Part shown: in pieces, positions 41,070 to 49,929 of the stretch
Layout: each line of letters opens with the position of its first letter
How positions within the stretch are numbered: the first letter of the stretch is position 1
Assembly (NCBI RefSeq): GCF_026247885.1
Contig: NZ_CP110921.1
Coordinates: forward strand, 2,103,001-2,167,000
DNA: 64,000 bases
Direction: 5' to 3'
DNA from: Methylococcus mesophilus
GTDB lineage: Bacteria > Pseudomonadota > Gammaproteobacteria > Methylococcales > Methylococcaceae
The notes under the pieces: model-generated
The model's input: only the letters and a program-made list of their open reading frames with translations
What the model was told of the DNA's origin: nothing
Database searches by the model: none
Position numbers and translations under genes: made by a program

Positions 41070-42644
41070 TCACACTCGGTCGAATGCCGATTCCAGCCGA
41101 TCGTCTTCCTCCCCGAGCTCCGCGCCGATCAGCCGGAACTGCTCCAATGCCGCCTCCAGGTCCGCCACGATCTCCTGAGCGATCACCTCCGGCGCGGGGA
41201 GGTTGTCGGAATCTGACAGCGACTCGTCCTTCAGCCAGAAAATGTCCAGATTGGCCTTATCCCGGTTGACGAGTTCGTCGTAGTCGTAGCCGCGCCAGCG
41301 GCCGTCGGGATTTTCGTCGGACCAACTGGGAGCGCGCATCAGCCGCGTGAGCGAAGGCGGCAAGCCGGGACTATGAATGTCGCGCAGCGCTACGGCTTGT
41401 TCGGTCGAGAGGCCGAAATAGCAAGCCACGAAATCGTCCAGGTCTTCCCGCCGCAAGGGATTGGTCTTCAGCGTGAAGTGCATGTTGGTGCGCAAGTCGT
41501 AGATCCACAGCTTCCTGGTCCAAGGCGTTTCGCTGGCGGGTTTCTTGTCGAAGAACAACACGTTCGCCTTCACGCCCTGGGCGTAGAACAGGCCGGTGGG
41601 CAGGCGCAGCAGGGTGTGGACATCGCATTCCTGCAAGAGCTTCCTGCGGATGGTTTCGCCGGCACCACCTTCGAACAGCACGTTGTCCGGCACCACCACA
41701 GCGGCGCGGCCGTTTTGCTTGAGCAGTGTCTTCACGTGCTGGACGAAATTGAGCTGCTTGTTGGAGGTGGTGGTCCAGAAGTCGCCGCGCTCGATGATGT
41801 CGCGCTCCTTGCTGACCTTGCCCTCCTCGCCCACGATGGTCGTACTGCTCTTCTTGCCGAAAGGCGGGTTGGTGAGCACCAGGTCGAAGCGGTCACCAGG
41901 GTCGGCGGCCAGCGAGTCGGACACCACGATGGGCTCAAAGTCCTGACTGCCGATGCCGTGCAGCAGCATGTTCATGGCACACAGTCTGGCGGTCGCCTGC
42001 ACCAGCTCCCAGCCCTTGAAGGTTTCCTCTTTCAGCTTCTTTTGCTGGGGCCGCGTCAGATGCGGGTTGTGCTTCACCACGTAGTCATGCACCGCCAGCA
42101 GAAAACCGCCGGTGCCGCAGGCCGGGTCGCTCACGGTTTCGTCGGGCTTGGGAGCCATCACATCGACAATGGCCTGGATAAGCGGGCGCGGGGTGAAGTA
42201 CTGGCCGGCGCCGGACTTGGTGTCCTGCGCGTTCTTTTCCAGCAGGCCTTCGTAGGCATCGCCTTTCACGTCGGCGCTCATCGACACCCAGGTTTCCTTG
42301 TCGATCAGATCCACGATCAGCCGCCGCAGCTTTGCCGGGTCCTGGAATTTGTTTTGCGACTTATTGAAGATCAGCCCGAGCAAGCGCTTCTCGTTGCCCA
42401 GCGCATCGAGGATGTGGCGGTAGTGGTCGAACAACTCATCGCCGTCCCGCTTGATCAGGCTGGGCCAGTCGAAACCGGCGGGCACCGGGCTAGCTTGGTT
42501 ATACGGCGCCTTGGTGCGCTCGTCGGCCATCTTGAGAAACAGCAGATAGGTGATCTGCTCGACGTAGTCCCCATACGACATGCCGTCGTCGCGCAGAACG
42601 TTGCAGTAGTTCCAGAGCTTCTGGACGATGGTTGCGGTATTCAT
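41070..42644 (-). CDS. hsdM: Type I restriction-modification DNA methyltransferase subunit HsdM
   Basis: 524 residues. N-terminal HsdM helical domain (IVQKLWNYCNVLRDDGMSYGDYVEQITYLLFLKMADE), the SAM-binding motif DPACGTGGFLLAVHDYV (about 182-198) and the catalytic NPPF motif in LVLTNPPFGKKS (about 260). It modifies adenine in the sequence chosen by HsdS. Unusually it is the last gene of the operon, 155 bp after the DUF3037 gene, while hsdS and hsdR lie upstream. No terminator is seen after it. Confidence 0.95.
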   Translation of the reverse strand: MNTATIVQKLWNYCNVLRDDGMSYGDYVEQITYLLFLKMADERTKAPYNQASPVPAGFDWPSLIKRDGDELFDHYRHILDALGNEKRLLGLIFNKSQNKFQDPAKLRRLIVDLIDKETWVSMSADVKGDAYEGLLEKNAQDTKSGAGQYFTPRPLIQAIVDVMAPKPDETVSDPACGTGGFLLAVHDYVVKHNPHLTRPQQKKLKEETFKGWELVQATARLCAMNMLLHGIGSQDFEPIVVSDSLAADPGDRFDLVLTNPPFGKKSSTTIVGEEGKVSKERDIIERGDFWTTTSNKQLNFVQHVKTLLKQNGRAAVVVPDNVLFEGGAGETIRRKLLQECDVHTLLRLPTGLFYAQGVKANVLFFDKKPASETPWTRKLWIYDLRTNMHFTLKTNPLRREDLDDFVACYFGLSTEQAVALRDIHSPGLPPSLTRLMRAPSWSDENPDGRWRGYDYDELVNRDKANLDIFWLKDESLSDSDNLPAPEVIAQEIVADLEAALEQFRLIGAELGEEDDRLESAFDRV

Positions 42645-42799
42645 GCTGGTTTGTTTCTGGATGCCTGATCGGGATGATCCGGTCTGCCAATTCAAGCAGT
42701 ATTTCCGATTGTCCGGCGCCCTAATGTTCGGAGCCGCCGTCGAAATGTTCGAAGTTCAATACGGAATGTTCGGAGCTAGAATCCCTGGATTGAAATTTA

Positions 42800-43642
42800 T
42801 CAAGCGCTTCCAACTGCAAATGCAAGGATATGCTCCTTGTCTTTGAAGGGTAGGACCGTTACGCCCGTTTCCCGAAGACCCTGCACAACCTCACCGTAGG
42901 CACGCGCCTTCGGGCCATCCTCCTCCGGGCCTTGCACGGCAAACAACACCGTATCAGGCAAATACCGTCGCTTGTGCAACTGGGTGACTCGCGTAACCCA
43001 CTGCCAACCGTGTTCGATGATCTTCGTCGGCTGATCGTGGCCGAGATGCAGGGGCTTGATGGCTTTCACGGCCCTTTCCCCTCGCCGTTCGACAAAAGGG
43101 AAAGTGACGTGATACCCGTCGTCGCCTAATGCCAAGTGCTCAAAACGGTCGGCAATCCGAGCTTGGTTGAGCCACCGCCGCATGCCGCGTTCCAGTGCTG
43201 TTTCTTGGTATCCGCGGGTGGCAAAAGAGCGTTCGACGTAATGGCCGTAAAGCTCGGTCAGAGTTGCTTTCATATCCTCGGCCAAGATAGCCCGAGGTTC
43301 GCTGAATTTGATGATCGTCTCGCGCGGCCGAATGATTTCGGCGAATAGCCCCTTGGCAAAATCGACATCGTTCGACTTGAGCCGCTTGTCGAAGCCGTGC
43401 CGGCGCAGCACTCCGGCTGCACGGTTCAGTTCTTCCCGCAGGTTGCGCATCGTCGCCCGGAAAACCTTCGCATCAAGCTGCTCGAAGAAGTGCGTGACCC
43501 GCGCATGACGCTGGATCATCAACTTGTATTCGAAACAGCGCTGCTCCGGGGCCATCATGATGATGCCCACATTGGCGAACTCGCCCGTCTCCACGAAGGG
43601 CGTAAAGCGAACTATGGCATAGAGGCAGGGCATCTTTTTCAT
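42800..43642 (-). CDS. DUF3037 protein
   Basis: 280 residues, GGAG six bases before the ATG. The N-terminal half (YAIVRFTPFVETGEFANVGIIMMAPEQRCFEYKL) is the DUF3037 core. This family is commonly encoded next to a HipA-like kinase-fold protein, as here, where the start overlaps the stop of that gene (ATGA). The pair probably acts together; the biochemical role is unknown. It is embedded in the restriction operon between hsdS and hsdM. Confidence 0.82.
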   Translation of the reverse strand: MKKMPCLYAIVRFTPFVETGEFANVGIIMMAPEQRCFEYKLMIQRHARVTHFFEQLDAKVFRATMRNLREELNRAAGVLRRHGFDKRLKSNDVDFAKGLFAEIIRPRETIIKFSEPRAILAEDMKATLTELYGHYVERSFATRGYQETALERGMRRWLNQARIADRFEHLALGDDGYHVTFPFVERRGERAVKAIKPLHLGHDQPTKIIEHGWQWVTRVTQLHKRRYLPDTVLFAVQGPEEDGPKARAYGEVVQGLRETGVTVLPFKDKEHILAFAVGSA

Positions 43643-44373
43643 GAAAGGCTCCAGAACCCATCGGTCTGGCATTGCATCAACAGTTGGTAGGTGGTCTCGA
43701 TGTCGAAATCCGTCGGCACGGTTTGCTCGGCATCCACGAACCACCACTCGGAGGGAACAGTATTGCAGATGGCCTCCCAATCCGACAACGCGCCCAAAAA
43801 CCGCTCGACGTAGCATTGTTGCACTGCCCAATCGCCGAACAACACCTGGCACTCACCGCGGAATGCATGTAGTTCGGCAAAATCCTGCCGTGAGAACGCG
43901 GGATCGAACGCCTGATTGTGGTCGATGACCACCAGCCCCTCGTTCTCCACGTCCCAGAACAGATTGGGATTGCCGCCAACCTCCCCCAGGCTGCGGTCGC
44001 CGTTGCGCACCCACCAGTCGAAGGCCAGCACATCCCTTTGCGTTGCTTCGGGCACAGAATCGATATGGGACACCGACAACTCCACTACCGACGCCTTGCG
44101 CGAACCGAAAGCCTTGCCCGTGCCCAATTCGGCCGGATCGTCCCGCATGGCAATGGCGAGCAACTCCGGTGGTACCTCGACAATATCGAAAGGAGCGATG
44201 GGCAAGCCAAGCCGTTGGCCGAGTTGGCCGGCGATCCACTCGCAGATCAGGCTGCGTCGGCCCGCGCCCCGGCCTTTCACGAAGTAGACTCGGTCGTCGT
44301 CGCCACGGCAGATGAAGGGTTTGGTGATCCCTTGCTCCGAGCGACCCATGATTTCGACGATCTCAATGGTCAC
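43639..44373 (-). CDS. HipA-like kinase-fold protein
   Basis: 244 residues from a GTG at 44373 that overlaps the hsdS stop (GTGA). It contains a HipA-like kinase core: VYFVKGRGAGRRSLICEWIAGQLGQRLGLPI for nucleotide binding, DWWVRNGDRSLGE..GNPNLFW as the catalytic/metal loop (N-x-D), and VVIDHNQAF as the DFG-like site. It is shorter than HipA and lacks its N-terminal HipB-contact domain. A role in the restriction operon, for example as a guard or regulator, is inference from position. Confidence 0.8.
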   Translation of the reverse strand: MTIEIVEIMGRSEQGITKPFICRGDDDRVYFVKGRGAGRRSLICEWIAGQLGQRLGLPIAPFDIVEVPPELLAIAMRDDPAELGTGKAFGSRKASVVELSVSHIDSVPEATQRDVLAFDWWVRNGDRSLGEVGGNPNLFWDVENEGLVVIDHNQAFDPAFSRQDFAELHAFRGECQVLFGDWAVQQCYVERFLGALSDWEAICNTVPSEWWFVDAEQTVPTDFDIETTYQLLMQCQTDGFWSLS

Positions 44374-45797
44374 GCGGCGGCTTCCATCCGCTCGTGCACA
44401 GGACAAAGGCCGCCTGTGAAGGCGCGGCTCAGGAGGGATTGGCGCAAGCGCTCGGCGCGCAGGAGGTTGGCGTCCACCTGGGCTTCGGTTTCGCGTACCA
44501 GGGAGAGGCGGCAGTCGACTTCGGCGACGATGCGGTGTTGTTCGGCCTCCGGCGGTAGCGGAATCGGCAGACCAGACACCTTGCCAACGCTAAGTGTATA
44601 CAAGCCGGAAGTTGAACTGGCCACGTTTCGCACATGATCTCTCCCATCGGGCGACATGAGCCAACTCATAACCCAGTCAGGAGCGCATGCCCAGTGTAAA
44701 CGGGCTTTTATCAGGTGGTTCTGGTGAACACATGGCGAGATCGAGCCGTTCCAAATCGCTAAACGACCAATTTGGTCTGGGCTTCCGTTGCCTTCAACAA
44801 TGAGCAGATCGCCCTTGTGAACCAGCAGCTTTTCCAGCTCACTGTCATCGACGCCAATCTCCTCGATTTCATCCAGTCTCAGCTCGTTCGCATATACGTT
44901 TGCCACGCGCAAATATGGCAACTTCTTCTTTAACGTGGCGCGTTTCGGGTTCTTCGTCAGACCACCAATTACATTCCCCAAGCTACGAAGCGAAACCCAC
45001 ACCCATCCCTCCGGCAATTCGGGTAGGTCGGTGGTGTCGGGAGCGGCTGGCTCTTTGTATTTGCCCTTGCCTTGCCACTGGCTGCGGTGGGTTTCGAGGA
45101 TGCGTTGCAGGAGTTGTTCGCCGGTCTCGTAGCTGCGGCCTTCGCGGCGGGCGAGTTCGGCATCGGTTTCGACCAGGCGGCCTTCGACGGCCGCTTTGAG
45201 GACGGCGGCTTTGTAGCGCTTGAGGTTGGCCTTGACGCGTTTGAGGTTGGCGACGGCTTCGTCGAGGCGGGACGTGTGTTTTTCGATTTCCGCGACGATG
45301 CGTTTTTGTTGGTCGAGGGAGAGCCACGGAAAAGAAAGCTGTTCAACATCTGACTTTCTGACTGAGGGGACAGTTGTTGCCTGAGAAATATCTCCAAGCC
45401 GAAGCATCAGAGACCAATAAAAGAGGTAGGTCGGATCGACGATCTCTTCTTTTGGAATCAGCCCCATTACGTTGTTATCGACGATCGACGGTTGACCCAA
45501 GATGGCTCGCCTATTGAGCCTTATTGCCTCACCGATCTTCGCAAAGACGACGGTACCTTTCGGAAAAGCCTTTGCTCTGATGGAACTGGCTTCAGCTTGG
45601 TCAAGGTAGTGCTGAGCCTGTGTGAGATTCTTCTGACCGCTGTTCCAGGCGATAGAAATATCCCCGACCTTGAAGAAAGGTAAATCACCTTTCGGCTTGC
45701 CTTGCAGTTCTTTCGGAAAACCAAAGCCGGAAACGATATCGACCACTTCGGCTAATGGTCGCTGTTGCGGAAGCAAGGGTGTCGAAGTGGTACTCAT
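44370..45797 (-). CDS. hsdS: Type I restriction-modification specificity subunit HsdS
   Basis: 475 residues: two target-recognition domains (about 12-150 and 230-400), each followed by a conserved helical spacer (QQKRIVAEIEKHTSRLDEAVANLKRVKANLKRYKAAVLKAAVEGRL, and EQHRIVAEVDCRLSLVRETEAQVDANLLRAERLRQSLLSRAF). This is a complete HsdS. The start overlaps the stop of the short hsdR-tail gene (ATGA) and its stop overlaps the HipA-like start. The recognition sequence cannot be predicted. Confidence 0.93.
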   Translation of the reverse strand: MSTTSTPLLPQQRPLAEVVDIVSGFGFPKELQGKPKGDLPFFKVGDISIAWNSGQKNLTQAQHYLDQAEASSIRAKAFPKGTVVFAKIGEAIRLNRRAILGQPSIVDNNVMGLIPKEEIVDPTYLFYWSLMLRLGDISQATTVPSVRKSDVEQLSFPWLSLDQQKRIVAEIEKHTSRLDEAVANLKRVKANLKRYKAAVLKAAVEGRLVETDAELARREGRSYETGEQLLQRILETHRSQWQGKGKYKEPAAPDTTDLPELPEGWVWVSLRSLGNVIGGLTKNPKRATLKKKLPYLRVANVYANELRLDEIEEIGVDDSELEKLLVHKGDLLIVEGNGSPDQIGRLAIWNGSISPCVHQNHLIKARLHWACAPDWVMSWLMSPDGRDHVRNVASSTSGLYTLSVGKVSGLPIPLPPEAEQHRIVAEVDCRLSLVRETEAQVDANLLRAERLRQSLLSRAFTGGLCPVHERMEAAA

Positions 45798-45952
45798 GCC
45801 GCCAACGTCTCGTTCAATTCTTCGCTCATCGCGTTCAGCTTGTCGCCAAACAATTGATGCACTTTGCCGAGTCCGCCATGTTGCGAGAACGGCGCGTATT
45901 CGAAGTCTTCCGGCTCGATACCCAGGTTCGCGGCGATGTGGTCGCGGATCAT
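45794..45952 (-). pseudogene. Second copy of the HsdR C-terminal tail (52 codons)
   Basis: The frame encodes MIRDHIAANLG...ELNETLAA, differing in only a few residues from the last 52 residues of the hsdR gene at 46527. At the DNA level the two copies are similar but diverged at third positions. The ATG overlaps the relE stop and its own stop overlaps the hsdS start, so it is intact, translatable and coupled on both sides. It may be a relic that keeps hsdS coupled to the upstream genes after insertion of the toxin-antitoxin pair. Function as a free peptide is doubtful. Confidence 0.75.
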
Positions 45953-46236
45953 TTCACCCGTCCCCTGGCCTTGCGATACACCGCACTGTCTTCCCGCTTG
46001 CCCACGGCCACGACCACGACCACCACGCGCTCGTCGAACACCTGATACACCAGCCGGTAGCCGGCGGCGCGCAGCTTGATCTTGTAGCAGTCCGGCAGAC
46101 CGGAAAGGCGGGCGGATTCGACGCGGGGGTTTGCCAGCCGCTCCAGCAGCTTGGCTTTGAATTGCTCGTGCAAGGGGCGGTCGAGGTTTTGCCACTCCTT
46201 CCAGGCGCTGTCCCGGAATTCGAGGCTATAGGTCAT
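45949..46236 (-). CDS. RelE/StbE family toxin
   Basis: 95 residues with the RelE pattern (YSLEFRDSAWKEWQNLD, ...LPDCYKIKLRAAGYRLVYQV, VVVVVAVGKREDSAVYRKA). The C-terminal basic and tyrosine residues typical of mRNA-cleaving RelE are present. It overlaps the antitoxin gene by 11 bases. It sits between two copies of the hsdR 3' end in the restriction operon. Confidence 0.92.
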   Translation of the reverse strand: MTYSLEFRDSAWKEWQNLDRPLHEQFKAKLLERLANPRVESARLSGLPDCYKIKLRAAGYRLVYQVFDERVVVVVVAVGKREDSAVYRKARGRVK

Positions 46237-46471
46237 GGGGATCGACCCGGACAGTGGGTTCGTTCTCGCGCTCCCGCACCAGCCTGGCGAGTTCGATGTC
46301 GTCGAGTTTTTCCATCATGGCTTCGAAGGCGGCAGCGGGCACCAGGTAGGCAGCAGGCTTGTTGTGGTTGAGCACGGCGACGGGGAAGCCGTCTGCCTCT
46401 TCGATGACCGCGGTGGGGTTCTTCTTCAGTTCGCTGATGCTGACCGAGGCATTGGTGTAGAGCAGTTCCAT
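46226..46471 (-). CDS. Phd/YefM-StbD family antitoxin
   Basis: 81 residues: N-terminal DNA-binding part (VSISELKKNPTAVIEEADGFPVAVLNHNKPAAYLVPAAAFEAMME), typical of StbD/Phd antitoxins, and an acidic C-terminal toxin-binding tail. It starts 55 bp after hsdR and is followed by its RelE partner. Probably represses its own promoter. Confidence 0.92.
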   Translation of the reverse strand: MELLYTNASVSISELKKNPTAVIEEADGFPVAVLNHNKPAAYLVPAAAFEAMMEKLDDIELARLVRERENEPTVRVDPHDL

Positions 46472-46526
46472 GGGGCGCTCCGTGAGGCCGTTAGACTGGT
46501 CATTATTTTAGTCGTTTATTTGGTCT

Positions 46527-49385
46527 TTATGCGGCCAATGTTTCATTCAGTTCTTCGATGATCGCGTTCAGCTTTTCACCGAACAGTTGATGCACCTTGC
46601 CGAGGCCGCCGTGTTGCGAGAACGGCGCGTACTCAAAGTCATCCGGTTCGATACCCAGATTAGCGGCGATGTGGTCGCGGATCATTTCCAGCCAACGGAC
46701 TTGTTCAGGCGTGAAAGGCTCTGGGTTCCCTCTTTCGCGGGAATGACGGATTTGGTTGTTGAGCCACGCCTTGAAGTTGGCGTTGACGCGCTCGGGGAAG
46801 GGGATGAGTTCGTTGTCCTGGTGGATGGCGAAGCGCACCAGCGAGACGAGGTCGGTGAGGATGCGGCGGCCAGAGGCGCCTTTGACCCTGGATTTCTCCA
46901 GCGCGGCGTAGGCGTTCCAGAGCTGGGATTCGTTCCACAGGTAGGGCGGCTTTTCGATTGTCTCCGCGAGTTCCTTCACGGCCTCAAAGGTGAGGCGGTG
47001 TTTGTAAGGCCGGCTGTAGAGCACTTGCAGAGCGGTGATCTCGTCCTTGTGCTCGGCGATGAACTGCTCGAAGGACCGGACCATGCCTTTGGCACGGTCG
47101 AGGGCGTCCTGTGAGAACGTCGCTTCGAGCACTTCGTCGGCGCTGATGATGTCGATGACGACTTCGTTCTTCTTCTTGATGGCGTCGATGACTTCCCGCA
47201 GCTCGGGGTCGTAGAAGGGCTGGATGGCTTCCTGGATGACCTTGTGCCGGGCGGCGGCCAGGGCCGGTTCCGGGATGGGCTGGTCGCCGCCGGGGGCTAG
47301 CCCCAAATCCGCCTTGGCCTGTTCGATGTGCCGGTCCGGGTCGAGGGCGGCGATGATGCGGTGGCTGAGTTGCTTGACCCCCAAGCCGCCGGAGAGGGCG
47401 CGGATTTGCTTGTCGTCCTCGGCGCTCATGCGGTGTTCCATGCGGGCCAGGCGCCCGGCCAGCGAGGAGAGCACATCGTCTTCGGTGTTGCCGAAGGCGA
47501 CGGCCTGCATGAGCTTTTCGAAACTGACGGTGGGCTTCTGCTCCATGGGGCGGGAGTCGGTCTTGTCCCGCTCGCAGACGCCGACGGCATCGACGATGAC
47601 GAAGTGGTCCTTGGCGCGGGCGTCGGGGGTGACGCTTTGCAGGTCGTCGGGGCTGATGACGCGCACGCCGCGGCCTTTCATCTGCTCGAAGAAGGCGCGG
47701 GATTTGACGGCGCGCATGAATAGGACAACTTCCACCGCCTTGATGTCGGTGCCAGTGGCGATCATGTCCACGGTGACGGCGACGCGCGGCATGGGGCTGG
47801 TGCGGAATTCGTTGATGAGGTCTTTCGGCTTCGCGCCGGTGGTGCGGTAGGTGATCTTCTGGGCGAAGTCGTTGCCCTTGCCGAACTCCTCGCGCACGAT
47901 TTCGACGATGTTCTCGGCGTGGGCGTCGTCCTTGGCGAAGATGAGGGTCTTGGGCACCCACTCGCGGCCGGGGAAGATGTCGGTAAACAGCTTGTCGCGG
48001 TAGGTCTGGACGATCTTGCGGATCTGGTCCGGGGCGACCACGTCGCGGTCGAGCTGGTTGGGGTCGTAGCTGAAGTCGTCGTCGAGCTGTTCCCAGCGCT
48101 TCTTGCGGGTATCGCGCTCCATGATCTGCACTGCGTAGCCGGACTCCACCTTCGAGCCTTGTTCGGTGATGGCGGTGCGGATGCGGTAGACGTCGTAGTT
48201 GACGTTGACGCCGTCGGCCACGGCCATCTCGTGGTTGTATTCCATCACCAGATTCTGGTGGAAGAAGCCGAAGGTCTGCTTACTGGGCGTGGCGGTGAGA
48301 CCGATGAGGTAGGCGTCGAAGTACTCCAGCACCTGCGCCCAGAGGTTGTAGATGGAGCGGTGGCATTCGTCGGTGACGATGATGTCGAAGCTCTCGATGG
48401 GGTATTTCTCTTTGTACTTGATGGGCTCGGGCTGCCTGAACAGTCCGCCGATCTCGCCCACGGATTCTTCGTCCAGTTCTTCCGGCAGGTCCTTGTCCAT
48501 GAGCATGGAGTACATGCGCTGGATGGTGCAGATGCAGACCCGCGCGGTGGTGTCCAGGGTATTGCTGGTCAGGCGCTGGACGATGTACTCCTCGGTGAAC
48601 TTGAAGTTGTTGTAGGGCGAGGCGTATTGCTGGAATTCCTTGAGCGTCTGGTCGCCCAGGTTGCCGCGGTCGACCAGGAACAGCACTCTTCTGGCTCCCG
48701 CGAATTTGATCAGGCGGTAGATGAATGAGATGGCGGTAAAGGTCTTGCCGGAACCTGTCGCCATCTGGATGAGGGCGCGGGGCTTGTTGGCGGCGAGGGA
48801 TTGCTCCAGGTTTTTGATGGCGGTGATCTGGGCGGGCCAGAGGCCTTCTTCAGCCAGCAGGGGCATGTGCCGGAGGCGCTCCAGGAACGTCTTGCCGCGG
48901 GTCCGGTAATCGCCCGCCGGTTCCTTTACGCGGGTGGCGTTCGCGGCGCCGTCTTCCAGCCAGGCGGCCAATTGCTCAGGACGGTGAAATGCGAACAGTG
49001 GCCGGGATCGGGGCTCGGGGTCCAGGCCGTTGGTGAAGCGGGTTTCTCCGCCGGTGGACTGGTAGGCGAATGGCAACGGGCTGGCCCAGCGCGGCAGGCC
49101 TTCGGGCAGGCCCTTGAGGTATTTCTCCGACTGCCGCTCGACACCGCTGAGGGTGGCACCGGATTTCTTGGCTTCGATGACCCCGGCAGCCTTGCCATCC
49201 ACGTAGAGCAGGTAATCGGCAAAGCCATGGCCGGAGCCGAGGGGAAATTCGCGTATGGCGATGCCGCAGCCGGCGTGGATGTTGGCCCGGTCGGCATTGA
49301 CGACATGCCAGCCAGCCGCGGTCAGCAACTCGTCGATGGTTTTTCGGGCTTGGCCTTCGGGTGTTCGATAGTCCTTTTCATCCAT
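46527..49385 (-). CDS. hsdR: Type I restriction endonuclease subunit HsdR
   Basis: 952 residues from the ATG at 49385; a TTG at 49409 is an alternative. N-terminal nuclease domain with the D...ExK motif (FADYLLYVDGKAAGVIEAKK, about 60-80), then an SF2 translocase with Walker A MATGSGKTF (about 205), the DECH box in VTDECHRSIYNLW (about 330) and later helicase motifs (TVDMIATGTDIKAVEVVLFMR), and a helical C-terminus that binds HsdM/HsdS. It cleaves unmodified foreign DNA after ATP-driven translocation. First gene of the restriction operon. Its last 52 codons are duplicated downstream of the toxin-antitoxin pair. Confidence 0.95.
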   Translation of the reverse strand: MDEKDYRTPEGQARKTIDELLTAAGWHVVNADRANIHAGCGIAIREFPLGSGHGFADYLLYVDGKAAGVIEAKKSGATLSGVERQSEKYLKGLPEGLPRWASPLPFAYQSTGGETRFTNGLDPEPRSRPLFAFHRPEQLAAWLEDGAANATRVKEPAGDYRTRGKTFLERLRHMPLLAEEGLWPAQITAIKNLEQSLAANKPRALIQMATGSGKTFTAISFIYRLIKFAGARRVLFLVDRGNLGDQTLKEFQQYASPYNNFKFTEEYIVQRLTSNTLDTTARVCICTIQRMYSMLMDKDLPEELDEESVGEIGGLFRQPEPIKYKEKYPIESFDIIVTDECHRSIYNLWAQVLEYFDAYLIGLTATPSKQTFGFFHQNLVMEYNHEMAVADGVNVNYDVYRIRTAITEQGSKVESGYAVQIMERDTRKKRWEQLDDDFSYDPNQLDRDVVAPDQIRKIVQTYRDKLFTDIFPGREWVPKTLIFAKDDAHAENIVEIVREEFGKGNDFAQKITYRTTGAKPKDLINEFRTSPMPRVAVTVDMIATGTDIKAVEVVLFMRAVKSRAFFEQMKGRGVRVISPDDLQSVTPDARAKDHFVIVDAVGVCERDKTDSRPMEQKPTVSFEKLMQAVAFGNTEDDVLSSLAGRLARMEHRMSAEDDKQIRALSGGLGVKQLSHRIIAALDPDRHIEQAKADLGLAPGGDQPIPEPALAAARHKVIQEAIQPFYDPELREVIDAIKKKNEVVIDIISADEVLEATFSQDALDRAKGMVRSFEQFIAEHKDEITALQVLYSRPYKHRLTFEAVKELAETIEKPPYLWNESQLWNAYAALEKSRVKGASGRRILTDLVSLVRFAIHQDNELIPFPERVNANFKAWLNNQIRHSRERGNPEPFTPEQVRWLEMIRDHIAANLGIEPDDFEYAPFSQHGGLGKVHQLFGEKLNAIIEELNETLAA

Positions 49386-49440
49386 CGGATTCGACGGCCC
49401 CTTTGCCAACTGAAAGTGCGATTTCGCCGAACTGCGGCGC

Positions 49441-49929
49441 TTAACCCGCCGCGAGCCAGAGTCTCAGCCGCAGCATCCACTCCGGCGTGAAACCCACGCT
49501 GCGGGAGCGGATCGTGCCGTCCGGGCCGAGCACGAAGAATGCCGGGACGCCGCGGATGCCATAACGCCCGCCGTTGGCGCCGTCCGGATCGGGTACGACC
49601 CGCCAGTCCAGGCGCCGCTCCGCGACATGACGCGCGACCTCCGACGCATCCCCGGACTGGTACGCGACCGTGAGGACCGCATGATCGCGGGCGAGGCTCC
49701 CGATCTTGTCCTCCATCGTCCCGCAGATCGGGCACCAGCTTGCCCAGAAGTAGACGAGCGCAGGCCGGCCGCGCAAGCTGTCCAGCGATGCCTGGGAACC
49801 ATCGAGAAAACGACCCTCAATGGCAGGAGCGGGCCCCGAAGCCATGTCGCGATTCAGAAAGCCTTGCACGACGAAGAACAGGGCGACGACCGCACCCCAC
49901 CCCAGCACCCTGCGCCACCGGCCAGCCAT
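49441..49929 (-). CDS. TlpA-like membrane-anchored thioredoxin
   Basis: 162 residues. One N-terminal anchor (VLGWGAVVALFFVVQGFL), then a thioredoxin fold with the active site WASWCPICGTMEDKI (CPIC) and the cis-Pro loop GVPAFFVLGPDG. Likely a periplasmic disulfide reductase (ScsD/TlpA type). Its start overlaps the stop of the YgjP-like gene. Confidence 0.88.
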   Translation of the reverse strand: MAGRWRRVLGWGAVVALFFVVQGFLNRDMASGPAPAIEGRFLDGSQASLDSLRGRPALVYFWASWCPICGTMEDKIGSLARDHAVLTVAYQSGDASEVARHVAERRLDWRVVPDPDGANGGRYGIRGVPAFFVLGPDGTIRSRSVGFTPEWMLRLRLWLAAG

